DNA of 57,955 nucleotides from Stenotrophomonas sepilia (GTDB lineage Bacteria; Pseudomonadota; Gammaproteobacteria; Xanthomonadales; Xanthomonadaceae): positions 1-57,955 of the forward strand of contig NZ_LXXZ01000025.1 of the NCBI RefSeq assembly GCF_003244875.1. The letters run 5' to 3'. Position 1 is the first letter of the stretch, and each line of letters opens with the position of its first letter. Positions 34,599 to 42,233 of this stretch are shown here, one piece after another. The notes below the pieces were generated by a model. The model made no database searches and was not told the origin of the DNA. It worked only from the letters and a program-made list of their open reading frames with translations. The position numbers were made by a program, and so were the translations under genes.

Positions 34599-35384
34599 AT
34601 GAAAGGAGTCGTACTCGCCGCATTCGCAACCTCCCTCCTGGCAGGCTGTGCCACACCGATCGGATTGCCACAAGGCATCCCGCCGGATGGCTACACCGAG
34701 CTGGTGTCCACGCCTCTCGGGCCATTCCGCTACTTCCGGTCCCTGTCCATTGTTCCGGGGCACAGAAGCTTGCCGCCTCTGGAATCGTTTCAGTGCACGC
34801 ATACCCAGCACGAAATCGTGCTCATGATGGCTGCAGGATCACAGGTTGATGCTGCAGATACCTGCAAGCGCATTGATGCAGCAGCAAGGTTCTCCGAATC
34901 ATGGATAGAAGCAAAGGCGAACAGATACAGGATCCTTCTCGCGCCAACGGATACCGCCGCGACTATACAGTCGCGTACTTTTGGATCGTTCTCGGGTGGG
35001 AAGACGTTGGCACTTGCGGCTTCGATACATGACGACCGCGAACGGACTGTTGCGAACCTTGTCGATCTGGTCGCACACGAGACATTCCATGCGCTAGGTC
35101 ATGCCACAAGACACCCTCAGGCGCTTGATGAACGCATCGCCTACTACGCCGGCATCTGCGCACAGCTTCAGGTGAACGGCGTTGTTCGAGAAGATTCGCT
35201 GCCTGGAGCCGCCATCGGCACGGACGACGATGCAGTGCAGCTGTCTTCGCAAGCGGCCTATCGCGTCCGTCTCGAGACCTATCCCCTTCTCGCTAATGGC
35301 GGCATTCAACTCAAGGAGCAATCCGGCGAACGTATGCTCCAACGTTGCAGTCAACTCAAAAGGGGCATTGCGGTGCCACGGTGA
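34599..35384 (+). CDS. Lipoprotein with HExxH motif, putative zinc metallopeptidase, low-GC island gene 2
   Basis: The 261-residue product has a lipobox LLAGC (Cys17) after a short hydrophobic signal. The segment VDLVAHETFHALGHATRH holds a zinc-protease HExxH motif (His160, Glu161, His164), with His168 and a later Glu178 (LDERIAYYAG) as candidate third ligands. No matching named family is evident. GGGAGAAAGG precedes the ATG; a TTG 12 bases upstream is less likely. Base composition is low-GC like the preceding gene. Predicted location is the periplasmic face of the membrane; the catalytic role is inferred. Confidence 0.72.
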   Translation: MKGVVLAAFATSLLAGCATPIGLPQGIPPDGYTELVSTPLGPFRYFRSLSIVPGHRSLPPLESFQCTHTQHEIVLMMAAGSQVDAADTCKRIDAAARFSESWIEAKANRYRILLAPTDTAATIQSRTFGSFSGGKTLALAASIHDDRERTVANLVDLVAHETFHALGHATRHPQALDERIAYYAGICAQLQVNGVVREDSLPGAAIGTDDDAVQLSSQAAYRVRLETYPLLANGGIQLKEQSGERMLQRCSQLKRGIAVPR

Positions 35385-35427
35385 GCTTGTCTGCAGGCCC
35401 CCATTCTTCCCCAGAACGGCAACGCAC

Positions 35428-35453
35428 AAAAAAACCCGCCATTGCAGCAGGTT
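35428..35453 (-). terminator. Terminator of the tRNA-Thr gene
   Basis: On the minus strand AACCTGC...GCGGGTT (with one G-T pair) is followed by six or seven T residues, 44 bases past the tRNA 3' end. Confidence 0.7.
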
Positions 35454-35496
35454 GATTGTTCTCCGTGGACATGTGCGGATGCCAAGGGATCGAAGA

Positions 35497-35572
35497 TGGT
35501 GCCGCTTATCCGAATCGAACGGATGACCTACTGTTTACAAGACAGTTGCTCTACCAACTGAGCTAAAGCGGC
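35497..35572 (-). tRNA. tRNA-Thr (anticodon TGT)
   Basis: On the minus strand the 76-base gene starts GCCGCTTTAGCTCAGTTGG and ends with encoded CCA. Acceptor stems GCCGCTT/AAGCGGC pair, the D arm GCTC...GAGC is present, and the anticodon loop CTTGTAA gives TGT (bases 35537-35539). The T arm is ATCCGTTCGATTCGGAT. It decodes ACA and, by wobble, other Thr codons. Its 3' end faces the low-GC lipoprotein pair, the side on which elements usually insert. Confidence 0.97.
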
Positions 35573-35612
35573 ATGGGTGGTGCACCGGCGGCAGCGCCGC
35601 GGTCAGGGGATT

Positions 35613-36461
35613 CTAGCGCAACCGCGTGCATTCCAGCGACCGGCTCTGCGCCGCGCCGCTGCGCTGCTGGGCCTGGGCCGGCTGCGTGCCCGCCGCCAGC
35701 TGCCCTTCCAGCCACCATTGGCCGGCGTCGCCGCTGGCGACCAGGCGCGGCTGGAAGCCGGCGGCCTGCACCGCCGCCATGCGCCGTTCGGCGCCTTCGC
35801 GGTTGCGGTACTGGCCCAGCGCCACGGCGTTGGCCTCCTCGCCCTGGCTGATGATGTAGTAGTCGCTCAGGCCGGCGGCGACGATGCGCTTCACGGTGGC
35901 CTGGGCTTCGTCACGGTTGGCGGCGGCCGGCAGCATCACCCGGTAGCGGGCACTGCCGCTGGCAGCGGGCTGTTCGCGCAGGCGCGCTTGGCTGAGCAGC
36001 GTGCCGGCCTTGTCCTGCGCGCCGCTGGCGGCAGCGCGGTCGGCGAACGGGCCCAGCGCGACGCAGCGCGGCGGCTCGGCGGCCGCGGGCGGGGTTACGG
36101 GCTTTTCCGCTGCCGGAACGGGTGCAGGCGGTGTTCCCGGCTTGGCAGCGTCAGCAACCGGCGTAGCGTCAGCCACCTGCGGCCTGGCGATCTCCGGCTT
36201 TGCCGGCGCAACGGGCGCGGGCGTCGCAGCCACCGCGGTCTTCGCCGCCGGTTCGCGCTCCATCAGCGGTGCGGTCGGGGCGGCCGCAGTGGCCTCGGCT
36301 GCGGCATTGGCATCCGCGCCACCCGGCACCCACCGCAGCTCGGCGACGCCAGCCGGTTGCGGCGCAGGCGCAGGCTTCTGCGGCGCATCGCGCAGCAGCC
36401 ACCAGCAGGCGACGCCGAGATTGAGAATGGCCAGTACGACGATCAGGGCACGGGTCAGCAT
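35613..36461 (-). CDS. SPOR-domain membrane protein
   Basis: The 282-residue protein has an N-terminal transmembrane anchor (about 5-23), a long Ala/Pro-rich periplasmic spacer (about 28-125) and a C-terminal SPOR-like region (about 130-260) that contains CVALGPFADRAAA and VALGQYRNREGAERR. SPOR domains bind denuded glycan strands at the division septum. The gene ends at the tRNA-Thr side and starts nine bases after the coaX stop, so it is the last gene of the birA-coaX-SPOR operon. Confidence 0.85.
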   Translation of the reverse strand: MLTRALIVVLAILNLGVACWWLLRDAPQKPAPAPQPAGVAELRWVPGGADANAAAEATAAAPTAPLMEREPAAKTAVAATPAPVAPAKPEIARPQVADATPVADAAKPGTPPAPVPAAEKPVTPPAAAEPPRCVALGPFADRAAASGAQDKAGTLLSQARLREQPAASGSARYRVMLPAAANRDEAQATVKRIVAAGLSDYYIISQGEEANAVALGQYRNREGAERRMAAVQAAGFQPRLVASGDAGQWWLEGQLAAGTQPAQAQQRSGAAQSRSLECTRLR

Positions 36462-36470
36462 GCGCGGATA

Positions 36471-37202
36471 CTAGCGCGCGGGCTGGTGCACCGCCCAGCG
36501 GGCGAGGCCATCCAGCACCAGCGAGGGGTGGTAATCGGCAGCGGGCAGCAACGGCATCAGCGCCGGTGCGCCGCCACCGTGCACGAGCAGCGACGGTGCC
36601 ACGCCCAGCAGCGTGTGCGCGTGCTGTGCGCTGCGTTCAATCAGCGCCACCGCAGCGCCATCGCAGCCGGAGGCCAGCGCGTCGGCGGTGTCGTTGGCGA
36701 ACTCACTGTAGCCGCCACCGGTCGCGGGCAGCTGCACGGCACGGGCATGCAGTGCTTCGCGCATGGTGGTGGGCGATGCGGAGATGCGGCCACCGTGGTG
36801 CTGGCCGTCGGCGTCGAGCAGATCAATCGTCAGTGCGGTGCCCACGCCGACCACCAGCACCGGGCGCTGCGCCTTGGCCGCAGCCAGCAGGGCGAGGAAG
36901 CGGTCGACGCCGAACTTTTCCGGCCTGGCATAGGCAATGCGCACGCCGGCGCATTCGGCGCTGGTGCGCACTACATGCACATGCTCGAAGCGACGCTGCA
37001 GCTGGTCCAGCATGGCGCTGGTCAGCGATGGTGCGGCCACGCTGGCCACGAACGCGGTGCGGCCGCTGGGCAGGCTGTGCGGCGGCTGCCCGGCCATGCC
37101 TTCGGCGCCATGCGCCCAGGCCTGTACGTCACCGGCACGGTCACCCTGCAACGGCGCGAACTTGAAGCGCGAGTTGCCGAGGTCGAACAACCAATCGCTC
37201 AT
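36471..37202 (-). CDS. coaX: Type III pantothenate kinase
   Basis: The 243-residue cytosolic enzyme carries out the first step of coenzyme A synthesis. FDLGNSRFKF near the N-terminus is its phosphate-binding motif, GVDRFLALLAA and VVGVGTALTIDLLDADGQ are the family motifs, with the catalytic Asp in the former. It overlaps the upstream birA gene by four bases, the frequent birA-coaX order, and is followed closely by a SPOR protein gene. Confidence 0.95.
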   Translation of the reverse strand: MSDWLFDLGNSRFKFAPLQGDRAGDVQAWAHGAEGMAGQPPHSLPSGRTAFVASVAAPSLTSAMLDQLQRRFEHVHVVRTSAECAGVRIAYARPEKFGVDRFLALLAAAKAQRPVLVVGVGTALTIDLLDADGQHHGGRISASPTTMREALHARAVQLPATGGGYSEFANDTADALASGCDGAAVALIERSAQHAHTLLGVAPSLLVHGGGAPALMPLLPAADYHPSLVLDGLARWAVHQPAR

Positions 37203-38179
37203 GCCGCCCTCACGCTGACTTCGCCGGCGTGCAGCAGGCGTTCCTGGCCATCGATGCGCACGCGCAATGCGCCGTCATCGGCCAGGCCAAGCGCAGTACC
37301 GTGCTGCCACTGCCCATCCAGTTCCACGCGCACTTCGCGGCCGGCCAGCATGTCGAAGGCAGCGTAGCGCGGCAGGAACGGAGCGAGGCCTTCGCGATCG
37401 AATTCTTCCAGCGCCGGCAGCAGGCGCGCCAGCACGGCAGCAACCACCCCATTGCGGTCCACCGGCTTGCCGGCCAACGTGTCCAGGTCCACCCACGGCT
37501 GGGTGATCTGCTCGCCGAACGACGGCGGCATGTGGGTGTTGATGCCGATGCCGATCACCGCGCGCGCCGGGCCGGCGTATTCGCCACCGCCCTCGGCAAG
37601 CAGGCCGACCAGCTTGCGCTTGCCATCGATGATCAGGTCGTTCGGCCACTTCAACTGCGCTTGGGTGTAGCCCAGGTCGTGCAGCGCTTCGGCCACGGCA
37701 ATGCCGGCCACCAGGCTCAACCCGGCCAGGCGGCCGAGGCCGCCGGAGTACAGGCGCATCACCGACAGGTAGATATGCGCGGCCAACGGCGAGGCCCAGG
37801 TGCGGCCACGACGGCCGCGGCCACCGGTCTGGCGTTCGGCCAGCAGCACGCTGACCCCGCGCTGGGGCGCGCTGCACCGCAGCAATTCAGCATTGGTGGA
37901 GTCCACCGTCCAGGCCACCTGCAGGTCGTGCAGCAGGGCCTGGGCATCGGCGGGCAGGCCGGCGCGGATCGCCGCCGGGTCCAGCAGGTCGACCGGGCGG
38001 GTCAGGCCATAGCCCTCGCCAGCACGGCCCTCGATGTCCACACCTGCGGCCCTAAGCCCTTGAATACGCTTCCAAATAGCCGCCCGGGTCTGGCCCAGCT
38101 CTCGGGCCAGGGCGTCGCCGGACAGGCGACCGGCAGCGAGTTTGCCCAGCAATTGGCGATCGTCCACGGCAGCTTCCAC
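37199..38179 (-). CDS. birA: Bifunctional biotin--[acetyl-CoA-carboxylase] ligase / biotin operon repressor
   Basis: The 326-residue protein has an N-terminal winged-helix domain (about 5-60, GDALARELGQTRAAIWKRI) and a ligase domain with the biotinyl-5'-AMP loop GGRGRRGRTW, the KWPNDL motif and a C-terminal SH3-like part (about 270-326). It attaches biotin to the carboxylase carrier and can repress biotin genes; none are adjacent. Start codon is GTG at 38179, with another in-frame GTG at 38167. Confidence 0.94.
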   Translation of the reverse strand: MEAAVDDRQLLGKLAAGRLSGDALARELGQTRAAIWKRIQGLRAAGVDIEGRAGEGYGLTRPVDLLDPAAIRAGLPADAQALLHDLQVAWTVDSTNAELLRCSAPQRGVSVLLAERQTGGRGRRGRTWASPLAAHIYLSVMRLYSGGLGRLAGLSLVAGIAVAEALHDLGYTQAQLKWPNDLIIDGKRKLVGLLAEGGGEYAGPARAVIGIGINTHMPPSFGEQITQPWVDLDTLAGKPVDRNGVVAAVLARLLPALEEFDREGLAPFLPRYAAFDMLAGREVRVELDGQWQHGTALGLADDGALRVRIDGQERLLHAGEVSVRAA

Positions 38180-38302
38180 GAAGTCAGGCAGGAATTATGC
38201 GGGAAAGCCGCCAGCGACGCCTGCCACGCTGGGTTCCGCAGGGGCTTCCAACGAGGCGCCGGGTTCGGGCTAGAATCGGGAACTCACCCTCCCTTAACGT
38301 GG

Positions 38303-38596
38303 ATGTCGTCAATGCGCCGTTATGCCCATTGCCTGATCCTGCTGATGATGCCCTTCACGGCGTCTGCAACGGCAGCGCTGGACGACAGCCGGGGCGCCTG
38401 CGTGTCCTCCAACGGTGATGCCGCCTCGCAGCGCGCGCCGACCGCGACCGCCTCGGCTGCGACCACCAAGCCGGCACCGGTACGCCCTGCGGCCAGCAGT
38501 GCCACCAGCACCGGGGGCGGCGGCAGCGACGACGACGTGCTGCAGCGCATCCGTGCGCCGAAGTGGCACAGCTACCTGCCGGGAATGTTCCGCTGA
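38303..38596 (+). CDS. Small secreted protein of unknown function
   Basis: The 97-residue product has a signal peptide (about 1-25), then a low-complexity Ala/Thr/Ser/Pro stretch, a GGGGSDDD linker and a conserved-looking end (VLQRIRAPKWHSYLPGMFR). The ATG at 38303 or at 38312 is possible. It is transcribed with, and overlaps, the MtfA-like gene that follows. The C-terminal basic/aromatic tail after a flexible linker may be the functional part, but no family is recognised. Confidence 0.65.
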   Translation: MSSMRRYAHCLILLMMPFTASATAALDDSRGACVSSNGDAASQRAPTATASAATTKPAPVRPAASSATSTGGGGSDDDVLQRIRAPKWHSYLPGMFR

Positions 38597-39354
38597 TCAA
38601 GTCGTTGCTGCAGTGGCTGCGGCCCTCGCCGCGGCCGATCGATGATGCGCTTTGGGAAGACGCCTGCCGCCGTGCGGCCTGGCTGCACGGACTGGACGAC
38701 GAACGCCGCGCGCGACTGCGCGTGCTGGCCACGCGCTTCCTGCATGAGAAGACCATTACTCCGATCGGTGAGCTGCAGTTGCAGGCCGGCGACGGCGTGC
38801 TGCTGGCCGCGCTGTGCTGCCTGCCGCTGCTGGAGTTCGGCGCGGTGGGGCTGGAGGGCTGGTCGCAACTGATCGTCTACCCGGATGCGTTCCGCGTGCA
38901 CCGCAGCCACATGGATGCGGCCGGCGTGCTGCACGAGTGGGATGACGAGCTGATCGGCGAGTCGTGGGACAGTGGTCCGTTGATCCTGTCCTGGGCCGAC
39001 GTGCAGGCCGACCTGGCCGCGCCGCACGACGGCTACTGCGTGGCGGTGCATGAGATGGTGCACAAGCTCGATGCACTGGATGGCGCGATGGACGGCACAC
39101 CGCCACTGCCGCGGCAATGGCAGCGTGAGTGGGCAGCCACGTTCCAGCGCGCCTACGACGCCTTCTGCGCGCAGGTGGACGCCGGCGAAGAGACGCTGAT
39201 CGATCCGTATGCGGCCGAGGCGCCGGAAGAGTTCTTCGCGGTAGCCAGCGAGTACCACTTCTCGGCACCGGATCTGCTGCAGCAGGCGTTGCCCGAGGTC
39301 GCCGCGCAGCTGCGGCGGTTCTATGGCGAGCCGCCGAAGATCGAAATGCCGTAG
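38563..39354 (+). CDS. mtfA: MtfA-like zinc peptidase (M90)
   Basis: The 263-residue protein carries the HExxH zinc motif HEMVHKLDALDG (residues 163-174) and the EEFFAVASEYHF region that supplies a third ligand; this combination is typical of MtfA/M90 aminopeptidases. E. coli MtfA binds the Mlc repressor and modulates glucose uptake. The reading frame begins with GTG at 38563 within the previous gene; a TTG at 38605 (LLQWLRPSPR) is an alternative start. The stop codon TAG is provided by a SMAG repeat. Confidence 0.87.
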   Translation: MAQLPAGNVPLIKSLLQWLRPSPRPIDDALWEDACRRAAWLHGLDDERRARLRVLATRFLHEKTITPIGELQLQAGDGVLLAALCCLPLLEFGAVGLEGWSQLIVYPDAFRVHRSHMDAAGVLHEWDDELIGESWDSGPLILSWADVQADLAAPHDGYCVAVHEMVHKLDALDGAMDGTPPLPRQWQREWAATFQRAYDAFCAQVDAGEETLIDPYAAEAPEEFFAVASEYHFSAPDLLQQALPEVAAQLRRFYGEPPKIEMP

Positions 39355-39426
39355 TGCCGGCCGCTGGCCGGCAACCTCATGATCTTCGATGGCATTGCTT
39401 GGTTGCCGGCCAGCGCCCGGCACTAC
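39351..39426. repeat. Inverted pair of SMAG elements
   Basis: Direct copy 39351-39374 (GTAGTGCCGGCCGCTGGCCG start) and inverted copy 39402-39426 with one stem substitution (CGCCC for CGGCC). The first supplies the stop of the mtfA-like gene. Between convergent genes, so it may aid termination. Confidence 0.9.
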
Positions 39427-39439
39427 CGATCAACGAGGT

Positions 39440-40864
39440 TTACGGCCCCGGCGGCAAGCGCACTTCGAAGCGGGCGCCACCCAGTTCGGCCGAACGGCCC
39501 ACGCTCAGTTCGCCGCGGTAGTCCTTGATCAGGTCCTGCACGATCGACAGGCCGATGCCGTGGCCCTGCACGCGCTCGTCGCCACGCACGCCACGCTGCA
39601 GCACCTTGCCGATGTCATCCGGGGCGATGCCCGGGCCATCGTCGTCCACCGCCAGCAGCAGGCCGGCACGGCGCGCGTTCGGCGCCGGCAGCGGCTGCGC
39701 GGTCAGCAGCACGCGGCGGTTGGCCCACTTGAAGGCGTTCTCCAGCAGGTTGCCGAGCAGTTCCTGCAGGTCACCCGGCTCGCCGTGGAAGCGCGCGGCC
39801 GGGTCGATATCGAATTCGCACAGCACGCCCTTGGCGGCGTAGACCTTTTCCAGGCCACGCACGATTTCCTCGGCGTTGGACTCGATCGGCAGCGGCGCGG
39901 AGAACAGCTTGTGGCCCGACGAGGCCGCGCGTGCCAGCTGGTACGAAACCAGGTTGTTCATGCGCTGCAGCTGCACGTCCAGTTCTTCGCGCAGCGCACC
40001 GTCGCCGGCGCCGCTGTCCATCTGCGTGCGCAGTACCGCGATTGGCGTTTTCAGGCTGTGCGCCAGATCGGCAAGGGTATTGCGCTGGCGCTCGAGGTTC
40101 TCGCGCTCGCTTTCGATGAAGGCGTTGATGCTGTCGGTCAGCGGTTCCAGCTCGCGCGGGTGGCGCTCGCTCATGCGCTCGGTCTCGCCGCGCTGCACCT
40201 TGGTCAGCTCGGTGATCACCCGGCGCAGCGGGCGCAGGCTCCACTGCAGGATGACGGTCTGCAGCAGCAGCAGGATCAGGCCGATGCCGCCCAGGTAGAA
40301 CCAGACGCGGCCACGGAACACGCGCAGCTGCGCACCCAGCGCGCGCGAGTCTTCCATCACATAGATGGTGTAGGGGAATTCGGTGGCGGGGTCGGCGTCG
40401 GCGCCCCACACCAGGCCCAGGCCATAGCGGTACACCGAGCCCTGGCTGCCATCGATCTGGATCATCGGCAGCGGGCCTTCGAACACCTCCTGGCGCGGCG
40501 CCAGCAGGCCGCCACCGACGGTGGGCAGCATCGGGCCTTCGGCGGACATCGAATTGCCCTTGCCGTGCGGCATCACCACCTGCAGGTACAGGCCACTGCC
40601 AGGTACGTCGAAGCGCGAATCCGGCGGCTGCTCGCGGATGTACAGCGAGCGGTCGCGGGTGAAGTCGATGCCGGCCGCGTAGGAGGTGGCGTAGTTCTTC
40701 AGGCGCTCACGCAGGTTCGCCTTCGCCGTATCGGCGAAGGCGGCGTCGAGCGCGTAACCGGCCAGCGCCAGGAACGCGACCAGGCCCACGGACGCGGCGA
40801 GCATCTGGCGCGCCTGCAGTGAGCGCGGCCGCCAGCGTCGGAAGAACCACAGACGGCCGGACAT
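39440..40864 (-). CDS. phoQ: PhoQ-like sensor histidine kinase
   Basis: The 474-residue kinase has two transmembrane helices (about 20-42 and 187-208) enclosing a periplasmic sensor of about 145 residues, a HAMP-like linker, and a HisKA domain with His269 in LAHSLKTPIAVLR, the PhoQ-type motif. The HATPase part has NLLENAFKWA, DDDGPGI and GHGIGLSIVQDL. PhoQ senses low Mg2+, antimicrobial peptides and low pH in related bacteria. It lies 25 bases after phoP in one operon. Confidence 0.92.
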   Translation of the reverse strand: MSGRLWFFRRWRPRSLQARQMLAASVGLVAFLALAGYALDAAFADTAKANLRERLKNYATSYAAGIDFTRDRSLYIREQPPDSRFDVPGSGLYLQVVMPHGKGNSMSAEGPMLPTVGGGLLAPRQEVFEGPLPMIQIDGSQGSVYRYGLGLVWGADADPATEFPYTIYVMEDSRALGAQLRVFRGRVWFYLGGIGLILLLLQTVILQWSLRPLRRVITELTKVQRGETERMSERHPRELEPLTDSINAFIESERENLERQRNTLADLAHSLKTPIAVLRTQMDSGAGDGALREELDVQLQRMNNLVSYQLARAASSGHKLFSAPLPIESNAEEIVRGLEKVYAAKGVLCEFDIDPAARFHGEPGDLQELLGNLLENAFKWANRRVLLTAQPLPAPNARRAGLLLAVDDDGPGIAPDDIGKVLQRGVRGDERVQGHGIGLSIVQDLIKDYRGELSVGRSAELGGARFEVRLPPGP

Positions 40865-40889
40865 CGTGTTATCGCCAGGGTGAGCCGGC

Positions 40890-41573
40890 TCAGCCCTCGT
40901 TGCGCGGGATCGCGAAACGGTAGCCGCGACCGCGCACGGTCTCGATCGGCTTCAGTTCGCCATCCGGGTCCAGCTTCTTGCGCAGGCGGCCGATGAAGAC
41001 CTCCAGCACGTTGGAGTCGCGGTCGAAGTCCTGCTGGTAGATGTGTTCGGTGAGGTCGGCCTTGGAGACCAGTTCACCGGCATGCATCATCAGGTACTCC
41101 AGCACCTTGTACTCGTAGCTGGTCAGGTCGACATTGCTGCCGGCCACGCTGACCGTCTGGGCAGCAAGGTCCAGGGCGACCGGGCCGCATTCCAGGGTCG
41201 GCTTGCTCCAGCCGGCGGCGCGGCGCAGCAGCGCGTTGACGCGGGCCAGCAACTCTTCGACGTGGAACGGCTTGACCAGGTAATCGTCGGCGCCCTGCTT
41301 CAGGCCCTCGACCTTGTCCTGCCAGCTCGAACGCGCGGTCAGGATCAGCACCGGGAACTTCTTGCCTTCGTCACGCAGGGCCTTGATCAGCTCCATGCCC
41401 GACATCTTGGGCAGGCCGAGGTCGATGATGCCGACATCGAACGGAACTTCGCGCCCCATGTAGAGGCCTTCTTCGCCGTCCTGCGCAGCATCGACGGCAA
41501 AGCCTTCGCGCTTGAGCCGGGCTGCCAGGGTCTCACGCAGCGGGGCTTCGTCTTCGACCAGAAGGATACGCAT
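40890..41573 (-). CDS. phoP: PhoP-like response regulator (OmpR/PhoB family)
   Basis: The 227-residue protein has a receiver domain with phospho-acceptor Asp51 (IIDLGLPKMSGM), Glu8/Asp9 nearby and a Lys in DYLVKPF. The C-terminal winged helix (about 130-225) contains LTSYEYKVLEYLMMHAGELV and SNVLEVFIGRLRKKLD. PhoP controls envelope remodelling and peptide resistance in related bacteria. GGGAGAG precedes its ATG. It is preceded by a PepSY-like gene (73-base gap) and followed by phoQ. Confidence 0.94.
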   Translation of the reverse strand: MRILLVEDEAPLRETLAARLKREGFAVDAAQDGEEGLYMGREVPFDVGIIDLGLPKMSGMELIKALRDEGKKFPVLILTARSSWQDKVEGLKQGADDYLVKPFHVEELLARVNALLRRAAGWSKPTLECGPVALDLAAQTVSVAGSNVDLTSYEYKVLEYLMMHAGELVSKADLTEHIYQQDFDRDSNVLEVFIGRLRKKLDPDGELKPIETVRGRGYRFAIPRNEG

Positions 41574-41646
41574 GAACTCTCCCTAGTGTCCTGGGTGTGG
41601 CCCGGAGGCCTGTGGGGTACGGGTTGATAGCGACGACTATCCCTGT

Positions 41647-42021
41647 TCAGGGGTTATCGCCGCGTAGTGATGACATATCCGACCGCGGCGTGCGCGGCTG
41701 TGAACGCGACGGGGCGGGGTCGTCCATGTAGCGGACCCGGCCCCGGTCGTCCATGTACTTCACCCGGTTGATATCACGACCATCGAACGGCACGCGCTCG
41801 GCGCCGAGGATGTGGCCGCCGGTGCTGCGCTGCACGCGGCGCACGGCATCGGACAGCGAACGTTCGTCGCCACGGTTGCCACGCTCTCCCCGATCCATCA
41901 TTTCCGCCCGCGCCTGCTCGCCGCGCGGCGGCTGTTGCGCCAGCGCCGAAGACAGCGGCGCAGCCGACAGCACCACGCAGGTGGCCAGGGCAATGCGGCA
42001 ATGGAAGGGAGCGGAAGACAT
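41647..42021 (-). CDS. Secreted PepSY-like protein, first gene of the phoPQ operon
   Basis: The 124-residue product has a signal peptide (about 1-28, SALA) and a basic/acidic mature region. A segment (LSDAVRRVQRSTGGHILGAE and then RVKYMDDRGRVRYM) has the pattern of one PepSY module. PepSY proteins are often encoded beside two-component systems and may influence the sensor from the periplasm. The open frame extends upstream to 42090, but the ATG at 42021 begins the signal peptide. Confidence 0.75.
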   Translation of the reverse strand: MSSAPFHCRIALATCVVLSAAPLSSALAQQPPRGEQARAEMMDRGERGNRGDERSLSDAVRRVQRSTGGHILGAERVPFDGRDINRVKYMDDRGRVRYMDDPAPSRSQPRTPRSDMSSLRGDNP

Positions 42022-42096
42022 CGATGCGATCCTAGCCGAGCACGGCGATTCGTTCAAAAGTCGTAAATCCGGATGCCGGGTTCGGGACACGGCGCT

Positions 42097-42115
42097 TTAC
42101 AAATCCTTTGCAAAT
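42097..42115 (-). promoter_or_regulatory. Direct repeat, candidate PhoP box upstream of the PepSY-phoP-phoQ operon
   Basis: TTACAAAT (42097-42104) and TTGCAAAT (42108-42115) are direct repeats spaced one helical turn (11 bp) apart, the arrangement used by OmpR/PhoB-family dimers such as PhoP. They lie 76 bases upstream of the operon's first ATG. A further inverted repeat (ATGTTCA/TGAACAT, 42168-42187) sits beyond. Autoregulation is an inference. Confidence 0.5.
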
Positions 42116-42233
42116 TCTTGGTTTGGGGCAGTGAATCCGGTCTGAACTTTTCCGGTCGCAGCCCGCGATGTTCAGCTAGGTGAACATTCGGGACGAATCG
42201 CCGTCCCTTGTCAAGTCAGGAACGTGACTGCGG

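Noticed and set aside
35577..37367. Plus-strand open frame of 596 codons across SPOR, coaX and birA
   Set aside because: Entirely antisense to three well-recognised genes.
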